Positions 1 through 7,323 are shown, numbered from the stretch's first letter. The stretch: DNA of 8,939 nucleotides from Rhodospirillaceae bacterium (GCA_028817685.1 JAPPPC010000090.1:1-8939), one strand, 5' to 3'. Translations and numbers: made by a program. The notes: generated from the letters alone by a model not told the origin.

Positions 1-1802
1 GCCTTGGCCTTTGCTGCCAACCCTTTGATCAACGTGTGACCCGGATTGATTTCGAGGATGCGGGCGGCCCGCGTCTCGATTTGCTGATGCGCCTTCAACA
101 GCCGCTCCAGGTTCATATCCATGTCCCCTTCATCGGCGACAAGGCAGACAGCGCTTTCCGTCAACCGGTCGGAGACGCGGATATCTTTCACGTCCTCGCC
201 CAGGGCCAGCTTCATCGCGGCGATCAAGCGGTCGATATCTTCCTGTGGCGTGTCGTCCGCCTTTTTCTCCTCCGCGTCCGCGTCCGTGTCTGCGGATTTG
301 ATTTCGTCGAAATCGGCACCGCCTTGAGTCGCAGATTTGAAGGGTTGCTCTTCGAACATTCCCACCATCGGGACCCAGAATTCATCGACGGGATCGCTCA
401 GCAACAGCACCTCGATCCCGCGCGAGCGGAACCCTTCGAGCTGAGGGCTGCGCGCCAGCGCGTCGACATCGCCGCCCGTAATGTAATAAATCGCCTTCTG
501 GCCTTCCTTCATGCGGCCGACATAGTCGGTGAGCGACACAAGATTGTCGTCATGCGTCGACCGGAAACGGGCGAGGCCGAGCAACTCTTCTTTCTCTCCG
601 GTAGGCTCGTACAGCCCTTCCTTCAGGACCGCACCGAAATTTTCCCAGAACTCGGCGTAGGCGTCGGGTTCCTTCTCGGCCTTGGATTCCAATTCCCGGA
701 TCACGCGGCTGGTAAGACCCGAACGGATTCTGCTCAACACGGCATTGTTTTGCAGCATCTCGCGGCTGATATTGAGCGGCAAATCCTCCGAGTCGATCAC
801 GCCGCGCAGGAAGCGCAGCCAGCGCGGTACCAGCTCTTCGCAATCCTCTGTAATGAAGACCCGCTTCACATACAGCCGCACCTTCGAGGTACGGTCCTGA
901 TTGTAGAGGTCGAAGGGGCGGGACGACGGGATATAGAGCAGTCCCGTATATTCGATCATGCCCTCGGCGCGGAAATGCAATGTCGACCAGGGGTCGCCGA
1001 CCATGTGCGAGACGTGGTGGAAGAACTCCGTGTATTGCTGTTCGGTGATGTCGTTGCGGGGGCGGGTCCACAAGGCGGACGCGGTATTGACGGGTTCGGG
1101 ATCGCCCTCCTCGCTGCCATCGCTGACCGTGATCGGGAATGCGATGTGGTCCGAATAGGTCTTAACGACCGTTTGCACCCGGAAGGTCTCGGCGTAATCC
1201 GACTCGTCCTCTTTCAGGTGCACGGTGATTGTCGTTCCGCGACCGTCCCGTTCCGCCTCGGTGACGGTAAAGGCGCCTTTGCCGTCCGACGTCCATTGCC
1301 AGGCCTGGTCCTCGCCGGCGCGGCGGCTGACGACTTCGACCTTGTCGGCGACCATGAAGCAGGAATAGAAGCCGACACCGAACTGACCGATCAGCGAGAC
1401 ATCGTTCTTCGCATCGCCGCTCAGCTGTTCCACGAAGGCGGAGCTGCCGGACCGCGCGATGGTGCCGAGATTCCCGATGAGTTCCTCGCGGCTCATGCCG
1501 ATACCGTTGTCGGAGAAAGTCAGCGTCCGCGCGTCCTTATCGGTGCTGAGCGCGATGGCGTAATCCGCGTCTCCCTCGACCAGATCAGGCTGCGTGATCG
1601 CCGCATAGCGCAGCCGGTCGCACGCGTCTGCTGCGTTCGAGACGAGCTCGCGTATGAAGATTTCCTTCTCGCTGTACAGCGCGTTCGCAACGATATCGAG
1701 CAGCCGACTCACTTCGGCCTGGAATGTGTGGGTCTCCCCGGTCCCCTCGGCGTTCGCGGTCGCTTCTTGATCTGCTGGTTTGTTGGTATCTTCCGTAGTC
1801 AT
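1..1802 (-). CDS. htpG: Molecular chaperone HtpG (Hsp90 family), C-terminus cut by window edge
   Basis: ATP-dependent cytosolic chaperone that helps client proteins refold, usually with DnaK. The frame is open from the ATG at 1802 to the window edge (600 full codons). The GHKL ATPase domain is clear: the helix with RELVSNAADA (about 51-60; E52, N56 and D59 match catalytic and nucleotide-binding positions), DNGIGM at 98-103, and GQFGVGFYS from residue 139. The middle domain has the conserved LPLNISREML segment with an Arg near 347, the usual contact to the ATP gamma-phosphate. An acidic charged linker precedes the C-terminal dimerisation domain, of which ILEINPGHTLIKG is the last recognisable piece. 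Compared with E. coli HtpG, roughly 45-50 residues should lie outside the window. The N-terminus has about 18 extra residues rich in Thr, Glu and Ala before the conserved TFQ. The start is the only ATG near that end, preceded by a weak purine run (AGAGAG). The gene diverges from pcm. Identification is secure. Confidence 0.97.
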   Translation of the reverse strand, partial: MTTEDTNKPADQEATANAEGTGETHTFQAEVSRLLDIVANALYSEKEIFIRELVSNAADACDRLRYAAITQPDLVEGDADYAIALSTDKDARTLTFSDNGIGMSREELIGNLGTIARSGSSAFVEQLSGDAKNDVSLIGQFGVGFYSCFMVADKVEVVSRRAGEDQAWQWTSDGKGAFTVTEAERDGRGTTITVHLKEDESDYAETFRVQTVVKTYSDHIAFPITVSDGSEEGDPEPVNTASALWTRPRNDITEQQYTEFFHHVSHMVGDPWSTLHFRAEGMIEYTGLLYIPSSRPFDLYNQDRTSKVRLYVKRVFITEDCEELVPRWLRFLRGVIDSEDLPLNISREMLQNNAVLSRIRSGLTSRVIRELESKAEKEPDAYAEFWENFGAVLKEGLYEPTGEKEELLGLARFRSTHDDNLVSLTDYVGRMKEGQKAIYYITGGDVDALARSPQLEGFRSRGIEVLLLSDPVDEFWVPMVGMFEEQPFKSATQGGADFDEIKSADTDADAEEKKADDTPQEDIDRLIAAMKLALGEDVKDIRVSDRLTESAVCLVADEGDMDMNLERLLKAHQQIETRAARILEINPGHTLIKGLAAKAK

Positions 1803-1812
1803 CGCTCTCTGG

Positions 1813-1826
1813 TTCCACCCGTGGAA
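1813..1826. repeat. Perfect 14-bp inverted repeat in htpG leader
   Basis: TTCCAC, CC, GTGGAA form a perfect dyad ending 10 bases upstream of the htpG ATG, inside the predicted leader transcript. As RNA it would fold as a 5-bp stem with a 4-base loop. It could be an operator or a small hairpin beside the ribosome-binding site. It is short, and no function is established. Confidence 0.4.
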
Positions 1827-1840
1827 TTTTCCTGCGCGCT

Positions 1841-1869
1841 ATATGTGATGATGACGCCGATGCTGCAAG
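1841..1869 (-). promoter_or_regulatory. RpoH (sigma-32)-like heat-shock promoter for htpG
   Basis: Read on the minus strand, the -35 element CTTG (1869-1866) is followed by 18 bases and then the -10 element CACATAT (1847-1841). The sigma-32 consensus is CTTGAAA, 13-15 bases, CCCATNT; alphaproteobacterial RpoH promoters are described as CTTG, 17-18 bases, CYTATNT. The spacing fits exactly and the -10 box matches at most positions. The predicted start of transcription is near 1834, giving a leader of about 32 bases. htpG is a classic RpoH target, which adds weight. This is inferred from sequence and gene identity only. Confidence 0.6.
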
Positions 1870-1907
1870 AGGGGTAGCGCTATACAGCGTTCAACGCCTG
1901 TTGTTGA

Positions 1908-2591
1908 ATGGCCGGCATGAAAGACGCCCTGGTCGATCAACGCAAGCGCTTGCTGGCCGCCGTTTTGCGCGACGTGGCGGACACAAGCCGTTATCTGGGG
2001 CGGGATTCCTTGGACCCGTCGACCTGCGCGGCGTTTCTGGCGGTGGCGCGGCACGAATTCGTGCCTCCCGAAATTCGCGACCTTGCCTATGAGAACCGTC
2101 CCCTGCCGATCGGCGAGGACCAGACCATCTCGCAGCCTTTCATCGTGGCGATCATGACCGACTTGTTGCGGCTGACGCCGGACGCCCGCGTGTTGGAGGT
2201 CGGCACCGGCTGCGGATATCAGACTGCCCTGTTGGCGGAAATCGCGGACCGCGTGGTCACGCTGGAGCGGGTCGGTTCGCTGGCCGATGCGTCGCGCGCG
2301 CGGCTGAAGCGGCTGGGATACGAAAACGTCGCCGTTCTTCATGCCGATGGCGGGAAGGGCTGGGCCGCCGAGGCGCCCTATGACGCGATTATCGTGACCG
2401 CCGCCGCCAAGAAAGTGCCGGAGGCGTTACTGCAACAACTCCGGCCCGGCGGTCGCATGATCGTGCCCGTGGGGCGCCGGGGCTGGACCCAATCGCTGAT
2501 CCTGTTCGAGAAAGATGCTAAGGGCACGGTGACGGAGAGCTGTCATCTGCCGGTCGCATTCGTGCCCCTGCTCGACAATATCCGCGCCTGA
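1908..2591 (+). CDS. pcm: Protein-L-isoaspartate O-methyltransferase
   Basis: Transfers a methyl group from S-adenosylmethionine to the abnormal isoaspartyl residues of aged proteins, which starts their conversion back to aspartate; acts in the cytosol. The 227-residue length is normal for the bacterial family. Family signatures appear in order: RHEFVPPEIRD (48-58), LPIGEDQTISQP (66-77) with the conserved ISQP turn near the substrate, the SAM-binding motif I VLEVGTGCGYQ (95-105), the acidic motif II region around TLERV (118-122), DAIIVTAAA (159-167), and LRPGGRMIVPVG (178-189). The ATG at 1908 is the first possible start, because an in-frame TGA lies directly before it. A second ATG at 1917 is possible. 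Neither has a good Shine-Dalgarno sequence. TATACA at 1881-1886 could be a -10 box, but no convincing -35 accompanies it. It shares its upstream region with divergent htpG, which suggests a protein-quality-control pairing. Confidence 0.95.
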   Translation: MAGMKDALVDQRKRLLAAVLRDVADTSRYLGRDSLDPSTCAAFLAVARHEFVPPEIRDLAYENRPLPIGEDQTISQPFIVAIMTDLLRLTPDARVLEVGTGCGYQTALLAEIADRVVTLERVGSLADASRARLKRLGYENVAVLHADGGKGWAAEAPYDAIIVTAAAKKVPEALLQQLRPGGRMIVPVGRRGWTQSLILFEKDAKGTVTESCHLPVAFVPLLDNIRA

Positions 2592-2665
2592 CGGCGGATT
2601 GCTGAGACCCCTTAGGTCCACTAGGTCTTGATCTTGGAAGAGAATCCCGCAATGTTCGAAGGAAC

Positions 2666-5158
2666 ATGGCGCTGTTTGAGAAACGAGGCCGGATTCGGGC
2701 GGTTCTGGGCCCCACCAACACCGGCAAGACGTATTTGGCGATCGACCGGATGCTCGGCCACCATAGCGGCATGATCGGGTTCCCCCTGCGGCTGCTGGCA
2801 CGCGAGAACTATGACCGGATCGTCGCGCTGAAAGGACGACGGTCCGTCGCGTTGATCACCGGTGAAGAGAAGATCGTCCCGCCGCGTCCGCGATGGTTCG
2901 TCTGCACCGTGGAATCGATGCCGCTCGACCGCGAAGTCGATTTCCTGGCGATCGACGAAATTCAGCTCTGCGCCGATACCGAGCGCGGCCACGTCTTCAC
3001 CGACCGCCTGCTGCATGCCCGAGGCCGGGAAGAGACGATGCTGCTGGGTGCGGATACGATCGCACCGCTTCTGAAACGGCTCGTGCCTGACGCCGAGATC
3101 GAAACGAGGCCGCGCTTTTCGACCCTATCCTATGCCGGTGCGAAGAAACTGACGCGTCTGCCGCGGCGCACCGCGATCGTCGCGTTTTCCTTGAACGAGG
3201 TCTATGGGCTGGCCGAATTGATCCGCCGGCAACGCGGTGGCACCGCGGTCGTGTTGGGCGCCCTGTCGCCGCGTACGCGCAACGCGCAGGTCGAGATGTA
3301 TCAGGCTGGCGAGGTCGACTACATGGTCGCGACCGACGCCATCGGTATGGGCCTCAATATGGAAATCGAGCATGTCGCTTTCGCCGGGACGCGAAAATTC
3401 GATGGCCGCGTGCCGCGCCGTTTGAAGGCCGCGGAGATCGGCCAGATAGCCGGCCGCGCCGGACGCTATCAACATGACGGTACCTTCGGCGTGACCAACA
3501 ATGTCGCACCGCTGGACGACGAGACCGTCGAGGCGATCGAGACGCACCAATACGATACGCTCGAGCGATTGAGCTGGCGCAACCGCGAGTTCGATTTCCG
3601 GACGCCGCAGCTGTTGCTGGAAAGCCTGTCGCGGCGGCCGAGCTCGCATCTTCTGTACCGCGCGCGGGAAGCCGATGATTTCCGCACCTTGAAAGACCTG
3701 GTCGCCGACCCCGATGTCGTCGAGCGTGCCGCCAACCCGGCTGCGGTGCGCCTGCTTTGGGATGTCTGCCAGATACCGGATTTCCGCAAGGTGATGCCGG
3801 ACATTCATGTCCGGCTGCTGAAACAGGTGTATTTGAATCTCAGCACGCTCGAGGCACGATTGCCGGAAGATTGGGTCGCGGACCATATCAATCGGCTCGA
3901 CGATGTCGGCGGCGATATCGACACACTGACCCAGCGCATCGCCCATGTGCGAACCTGGACTTATATCAGCCACCGTCCGGATTGGCTGCCCGACAGCGCG
4001 CATTGGCAAGGGGTGGCGCGGAAGATCGAAGACCGTCTCTCCGACGCACTGCACGAACGGCTTCTGCAGCGGTTTGTCGACCGTCGGGCGCCGGTTCTCG
4101 CGAAACGCCGGCAGGGTGACGAGGCCTTGCTGTCCTATGTCTCCAAGTCAGGCGAAGTCGTCGTCGAAGGGGTTGTCGCCGGTTCAATGGCGGGTCTCAA
4201 ATTCGTGCGCGACGCAGCGCAGAGCCGGGAGGAAACGCAAACCCTGGTCTCGGCCGCACGGTCCACCATCGCGTTGGAGGTCGAAACACGGGTCGGGGCG
4301 CTGTGCGGCGCGCCGGACAAGGCGTTTTCGCTGTCGCGGACCGGGCGTATCCGCTGGCACAACGAAGAGATCGGTTTTCTGCAGCAGGGGGATTCCGCGT
4401 TGCGGCCGAATATCGGTCTACTGCGCAACGAGTTCCTCGACGCAAAGGCACGAGACCGCGTTCACGCGCGTCTGTCCCGATGGTTCGACTCGCATTTGCG
4501 CCAAAGATTGGGACCGTTATTCGCGACGGACGACGCCCCAATGGGGGCCGCAGCCCGAGGGATCGTGTTCCAGCTGTCGGAGAATTTGGGGTCGATCCGC
4601 AGTGCCGACGCGCGGAGCCAGATCGCGGCTCTGGATGGTGACGACAAGAAGAATTTGACCCGGCTCGGATTGCGATTCGGCGTGCACGCCCTCTATTTCG
4701 CGCCCTTGCTGCGGCCGGCAGCGTTGCGGTTGCGGGCGGTGCTGGCCGCCGTGTTTGTGGGGCATCCGGCACCGAAAGTGGGGCAAGCCCGCTCGCTACC
4801 GGTCGGTAGTGTTCCCAAACGATTTTGGGAGTTGACCGGTCACCGCGTCCTAGGAGACCGGGCGATCAAGCTGGACAGTGCAGAGCGATTGGCCGCGGCG
4901 GTTCGCAAACGCGCGAAGAAGGGTGAATTTTCGGAAGATGCCAAGCTCGTCGCGATGACCGGGTGCGACGGCGCCGCTTGCGCTGCTGTGCTGCGCGATC
5001 TGGGCGTGCATGCGACGGCGTCGGAGACCGGGTTCGTATTCCGGCAGAAAAAGCGCTCCGGCAGGAACGGCCGACCGCGCCGTGGCGGGAAACGGGCACA
5101 ATCGATCGATCCTGCTTCGCCCTTCGCCAAACTGCGCGAACTGGCCAGCGTGAAATGA
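2666..5158 (+). CDS. SUV3-like superfamily 2 RNA helicase
   Basis: ATP-dependent helicase related to the mitochondrial SUPV3L1/Suv3 RNA helicase, which unwinds RNA for degradation. Helicase motifs in an 830-residue protein: Walker A GPTNTGKT (15-22), motif Ia PLRLLARE (40-47), ITGEE (64-68), Walker B DEIQ (97-100) in place of DEAD or DEAH, as in Suv3, the segment FSLNEVYGL (174-182), motif V VATDAIGMGLN (221-231) and motif VI QIAGRAGRY (260-268). The central and C-terminal parts lack motifs I can name. The last 38 or so residues begin with a basic Arg/Lys/Gly stretch likely to bind RNA. Many alphaproteobacterial relatives have, as I recall, longer basic tails, so this one may be compact. GAAGGAA at 2658-2664 lies unusually close to the ATG, but no later Met precedes Walker A, so this start is preferred. 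Its TGA overlaps the ATG of the S4 gene. In bacteria its exact RNA targets are not established; the RNA role is inferred from the family and from the RNA-binding partner gene. Confidence 0.92.
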   Translation: MALFEKRGRIRAVLGPTNTGKTYLAIDRMLGHHSGMIGFPLRLLARENYDRIVALKGRRSVALITGEEKIVPPRPRWFVCTVESMPLDREVDFLAIDEIQLCADTERGHVFTDRLLHARGREETMLLGADTIAPLLKRLVPDAEIETRPRFSTLSYAGAKKLTRLPRRTAIVAFSLNEVYGLAELIRRQRGGTAVVLGALSPRTRNAQVEMYQAGEVDYMVATDAIGMGLNMEIEHVAFAGTRKFDGRVPRRLKAAEIGQIAGRAGRYQHDGTFGVTNNVAPLDDETVEAIETHQYDTLERLSWRNREFDFRTPQLLLESLSRRPSSHLLYRAREADDFRTLKDLVADPDVVERAANPAAVRLLWDVCQIPDFRKVMPDIHVRLLKQVYLNLSTLEARLPEDWVADHINRLDDVGGDIDTLTQRIAHVRTWTYISHRPDWLPDSAHWQGVARKIEDRLSDALHERLLQRFVDRRAPVLAKRRQGDEALLSYVSKSGEVVVEGVVAGSMAGLKFVRDAAQSREETQTLVSAARSTIALEVETRVGALCGAPDKAFSLSRTGRIRWHNEEIGFLQQGDSALRPNIGLLRNEFLDAKARDRVHARLSRWFDSHLRQRLGPLFATDDAPMGAAARGIVFQLSENLGSIRSADARSQIAALDGDDKKNLTRLGLRFGVHALYFAPLLRPAALRLRAVLAAVFVGHPAPKVGQARSLPVGSVPKRFWELTGHRVLGDRAIKLDSAERLAAAVRKRAKKGEFSEDAKLVAMTGCDGAACAAVLRDLGVHATASETGFVFRQKKRSGRNGRPRRGGKRAQSIDPASPFAKLRELASVK

Positions 5159-5544
5159 CGGAGAAGACGGCGGAAAAGCTGCGGCTGGACAAATGGCTGT
5201 GGCACGCCCGGTTTTTTAAAAGCCGGGCACTGGCGGCGCAGCAGGTGGCGGCAGGCGGGTTTCGCGTCAATCGCGTGGTGGTGCGTAAATCGCGCCACGC
5301 GGTGCAGCCGGGAGATGTGGTGACCTTTTCCAAAGGTCCCTATGTGCGGGTAATCGAAATCGTTGCGCTGGGCGAACGGCGCGGGCCGGCGTCCGAAGCG
5401 CAAACGCTCTACCGTGACCTGAACCCGCCCGAAGCGCAGCCGAAGCCGGAGCGCGCCGCGGGTCCGGCCCGCCGCGATATCGGCAGCGGTCGGCCGACGA
5501 AGAAAAACCGGCGGGAGATCGAGCGGCTGTTGGGCAGGCCCTGA
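5155..5544 (+). CDS. hslR: S4-domain RNA-binding protein, Hsp15 (HslR) family
   Basis: Small RNA-binding protein of 129 residues, nearly the length of E. coli Hsp15 (133). Hsp15 binds free 50S subunits that still carry a nascent chain after heat shock and helps recycle them. The S4 domain begins with LRLDKWLWHARFFKSR (9-24) and continues through GGFRVNR (34-40). The family's later landmarks RRGPASEAQTLY (75-86) and RPTKKNRREIERL (113-125) are both present. Outside the S4 domain the protein is rich in Pro, Arg and Lys. The frame is open further upstream, inside the helicase gene, but the ATG at 5155 overlaps the helicase stop as ATGA and places LRLDKWLW at the usual distance from the N-terminus. 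This arrangement implies translational coupling with the helicase and a shared RNA-related job. I am sure of the family; whether the physiological role equals E. coli Hsp15 is inferred. Confidence 0.92.
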   Translation: MTEKTAEKLRLDKWLWHARFFKSRALAAQQVAAGGFRVNRVVVRKSRHAVQPGDVVTFSKGPYVRVIEIVALGERRGPASEAQTLYRDLNPPEAQPKPERAAGPARRDIGSGRPTKKNRREIERLLGRP

Positions 5545-5559
5545 AACCGGCCGGTTTCA
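5542..5559. repeat. Perfect 18-bp palindrome spanning both convergent stop codons
   Basis: TGAAACCGG is followed at once by its reverse complement CCGGTTTCA. The first three bases are the TGA of the S4 gene; the last three, read on the other strand, are the TGA of the methyltransferase gene. In either transcript it can form a 7-bp stem with a GGCC loop. No T-run follows on either strand, so it is not a canonical intrinsic terminator. It may still act as a bidirectional transcript end or 3' stabiliser. Confidence 0.6.
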
Positions 5560-6165
5560 AACTGATCGCGAGAAAATTACCGAGAAGTTGTTCGACGGCA
5601 TGTCGACGACCTCCGTCAACGAAAGGCCGCGTGCCTCCGCCTCCGCCGCGACGGTGTCCAGAGCACGGATCCCCCAGAGCGGGTTTTGTGCCCGCAGGCT
5701 GCGGTCGAATGCCTCGTTTGTCGGGGCGGTATGCGCGCCGCCGCGCTTGAACGGCCCGTAGAAATAGAGAATCGCATCGGCGCCGCGCAGGGTCCGCGCC
5801 GCGCCGTCGAGGAGACCAAGACAGGCCTCCCACGGTGCGATGTGAATCATGTTCACGGAGATAATCGCGGCCGCGTGTTCAATGGGCCAAGCCGTCCAGG
5901 TGACGTCGAGCTCGACCGGAGGCAGCAGATTGTCTGCCCCGGCATCGGCTACATGAGCGGCGGTGCTGGCGCAGGCGGCGCGATCCATGTCGCTGGGTTG
6001 CCAAATTCGGGGCGCCAGCTTGGGCGCCATATAGCGTGCATGCTCGCCGCTGCCGCTGCTGGTTTCCAGAATCAGACCTTCGGGCGGTAATACGCGCTGA
6101 AGGACGGCGAGAATTGGATCGCGGTTGCGCAGGGCCGCCGGAGCGTGAAATCTGGGATCGGACAT
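5557..6165 (-). CDS. DUF938 family SAM-dependent methyltransferase-like protein (METTL26 relative)
   Basis: A 202-residue protein of the DUF938 family, whose human member is METTL26 (C16orf13). The fold is that of a class I S-adenosylmethionine methyltransferase; substrate and biological role are not known to me. Landmarks: RNRDPILAVL (13-22), the glycine-rich SAM motif LETSSGSGEHARY (33-45), WQPSD (55-59) at the end of strand two, PPVELDV (82-88), NMIHIAPWE (105-113), and YGPFKRGGAHTAP (136-148), a highly conserved family segment. MPSNNFSVIFSR at the C-terminus matches the usual MPxNN ending. I chose the ATG at 6165 because MSDPRFHAPAALRNRDPI resembles the normal family N-terminus. The frame extends 12 codons further to a TTG at 6201, which is less likely. 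It runs opposite to all its neighbours, converging on the S4 gene and diverging from the TerB-like gene across 76 bp (6166-6241) in which I see no clear promoter. Confidence 0.88.
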   Translation of the reverse strand: MSDPRFHAPAALRNRDPILAVLQRVLPPEGLILETSSGSGEHARYMAPKLAPRIWQPSDMDRAACASTAAHVADAGADNLLPPVELDVTWTAWPIEHAAAIISVNMIHIAPWEACLGLLDGAARTLRGADAILYFYGPFKRGGAHTAPTNEAFDRSLRAQNPLWGIRALDTVAAEAEARGLSLTEVVDMPSNNFSVIFSRSV

Positions 6166-6241
6166 TTCACGGGTTATATCGGTGGGTGCCGCCGCCAACA
6201 AGCGGTCACGATAACGGGATCACCGCACGAAACGATGTGAC

Positions 6242-6736
6242 ATGGCCGCGGCAATGGTCTATGTCGCCCCCATGCTTGCAAAGGTTCGGAATTTTTTGTT
6301 GGAACGGGGCGGCCGCGCCGAAGCGGCGGACGGCCGTCATTCCCAGGATGAACTGCAATTGGCGGCGGCGGCGCTCATGGTTGAGGCAGCGCGCCTTGAC
6401 GGCGCGTTCGACGAAACCGAGCGGGCGCATATCAGTTCTGTTTTGCGGCAGCGCTTCGAACTGGATGCCGACGAGACGGAGTTGCTGATCGACGCGGCCG
6501 TCGGCAAGGTCGATGCCATACCGGAGATCTACGGCTTCACCCGGACCATTCGCGATCATTTCAGCCATGACGAACGAATTGCGATGCTGCAGATGCTGTG
6601 GGAGGTCGCGTACGCCGACGGCGAATTGCACGATTATGAAGCAAGCCTCTTGCGTCAGGTTGCCGGACTTTTGTATGTCACAGACCAGGAAAGCGGGATT
6701 GCGCGGAAACGCGCCCGCGAACGCCTGGAAAGTTAG
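6242..6736 (+). CDS. TerB-like (tellurite resistance TerB family) protein
   Basis: A helical protein of 164 residues that I assign to the TerB/COG4103 group. These proteins share an all-helical fold with acidic, probably metal-binding, turns; only some have any link to tellurite. The two family turns are visible: LDGAFDETE (52-60) and YADGELHDYE (124-133), each followed by a helix, as in TerB. The C-terminus is a short basic helix (KRARERLES). No signal peptide or membrane segment is seen. The start is uncertain: ATGs at 6242, 6254 and 6272 are all in frame and none has a good Shine-Dalgarno sequence. The last one (giving MLAKVRNFL) looks most like typical family N-termini and would make 154 residues. 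It lies 65 bp upstream of fdxA on the same strand and may be co-transcribed with it. The function here is unknown, and I would not infer tellurite resistance. Confidence 0.82.
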   Translation: MAAAMVYVAPMLAKVRNFLLERGGRAEAADGRHSQDELQLAAAALMVEAARLDGAFDETERAHISSVLRQRFELDADETELLIDAAVGKVDAIPEIYGFTRTIRDHFSHDERIAMLQMLWEVAYADGELHDYEASLLRQVAGLLYVTDQESGIARKRARERLES

Positions 6737-6801
6737 GATTCACAGCCTGTCCAGGGCCGGGCGGCAACTGCGTATAGCGAGAGACCGAGGGAGAGTTCCA
6801 C

Positions 6802-7137
6802 ATGACCTACATCGTCAACGAGAATTGTATTAAGTGCAAATACCAGGATTGCGTCGAGGTCTGCCCGGTCGATTGCTTCTACGTTGGCGAGAATATGCTG
6901 GTCATCCATCCTGATGAGTGCATCGATTGCGGCGTCTGCGAGCCGGAATGCCCGGTTGAGGCGATCCTGCCCGACACCGAAAGCGACGTTGAGAAGTGGG
7001 TCGAACTCAACCGCGAATATGCGGAGCAATGGCCGAATATCACCCGCAAGGGCGAGAGTCCGGCCGACGCCGACGACTTCAAGGACGAGACCGGCAAGTT
7101 CGATAAGTACTTCAGCCCGAACCCCGGCGAGGCCTGA
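6802..7137 (+). CDS. fdxA: Seven-iron ferredoxin FdxA ([3Fe-4S][4Fe-4S])
   Basis: A small soluble electron carrier of 111 residues. The cysteine pattern matches Azotobacter ferredoxin I shifted by one residue: C9, C12, C17, C21, C25, C40, C43, C46 and C50. By that comparison C9, C17 and C50 hold a [3Fe-4S] cluster, and C21, C40, C43 and C46 hold a [4Fe-4S] cluster; C12 and C25 would be free. Pro residues follow C21 and C50, as in the family. The C-terminal half (from about residue 60) is the acidic extension typical of the FdxA type and ends in a Lys/Phe/Tyr-rich segment. A strong Shine-Dalgarno sequence (AGGGAG, 6788-6793) stands 8 bases before the ATG, the best in the window, suggesting high expression. 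Its redox partners cannot be told from the context. It lies between the TerB-like gene and carD, an order (fdxA then carD) I recall from other alphaproteobacteria. Confidence 0.96.
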   Translation: MTYIVNENCIKCKYQDCVEVCPVDCFYVGENMLVIHPDECIDCGVCEPECPVEAILPDTESDVEKWVELNREYAEQWPNITRKGESPADADDFKDETGKFDKYFSPNPGEA

Positions 7138-7163
7138 GCCCGGCTGGGAATCACCTCATTTTT

Positions 7164-7173
7164 GTGATATACT
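7164..7173 (+). promoter_or_regulatory. Extended -10 promoter upstream of carD
   Basis: TG, A, TATACT (7165-7173) is a full extended -10 element whose hexamer matches TATAAT at five of six positions. The -35 region (about 7144-7149, CTGGGA) is weak, as is common with extended -10 promoters. Transcription would start near 7180, giving carD a leader of about 185 bases. The same nine bases, GTGATATAC, recur at 8895-8903. Confidence 0.55.
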
Positions 7174-7176
7174 AGG

Positions 7177-7323
7177 CGCTCGTATTGAGAAAAGGCGAGC
7201 GGTACCAGCCGTCGTGCCAAAAGGCGGCTTGGCTGGATAAGCACTGAAATTGCACCGAACGCTGTGGTCGATCTCCAAGGGAGGCCACGGCTTAAATTTA
7301 GCGTAGTTCCTGATATTGGGGAC
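7177..7323 (+). promoter_or_regulatory. Structured 5' leader of carD (four consecutive hairpins)
   Basis: The 227 bases between fdxA and carD hold no credible gene. Just after the predicted transcription start come four potential hairpins. The first is CGCTCG (7177-7182) with CGAGCG (7196-7201). The second is CCAGCC (7205-7210) with GGCTGG (7231-7236), closing an inner GCC-AAAA-GGC hairpin. The third is GCTGTGG (7261-7267) with CCACGGC (7285-7291), enclosing CTCC/GGAG. The fourth is GTTCC (7306-7310) with GGGAC (7319-7323). None is followed by a T-run, so a simple terminator for fdxA is unlikely. It could be a cis-acting regulatory leader or a separate small RNA. I do not recognise a known riboswitch or 6S RNA. 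Confidence 0.45.

Noticed and set aside
36..1877. Long open frame of 613 codons on the plus strand
   Set aside because: It lies antisense to htpG, whose minus-strand translation shows all Hsp90 motifs. The open antisense frame is a by-product of GC-rich codon use, and its translation has no recognisable domain.
3125..4054. 309-codon open frame on the minus strand
   Set aside because: It is wholly inside and antisense to the SUV3-like helicase and has no recognisable family features or ribosome-binding site.
4963..5154. Upstream extension of the S4-domain reading frame
   Set aside because: The extra 64 residues overlap the helicase gene and are Arg/Cys-rich nonsense typical of an out-of-frame read. 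The ATGA start at 5155 fits the family length.
6166..6201. TTG start adding 12 residues to the DUF938 protein
   Set aside because: The ATG at 6165 gives an N-terminus like the family's. The added segment shows no conservation I recognise.
6242..6736. Tellurite-resistance operon
   Set aside because: Only a TerB-like protein is present. None of the other ter genes is nearby, and TerB-like folds occur in many unrelated settings.
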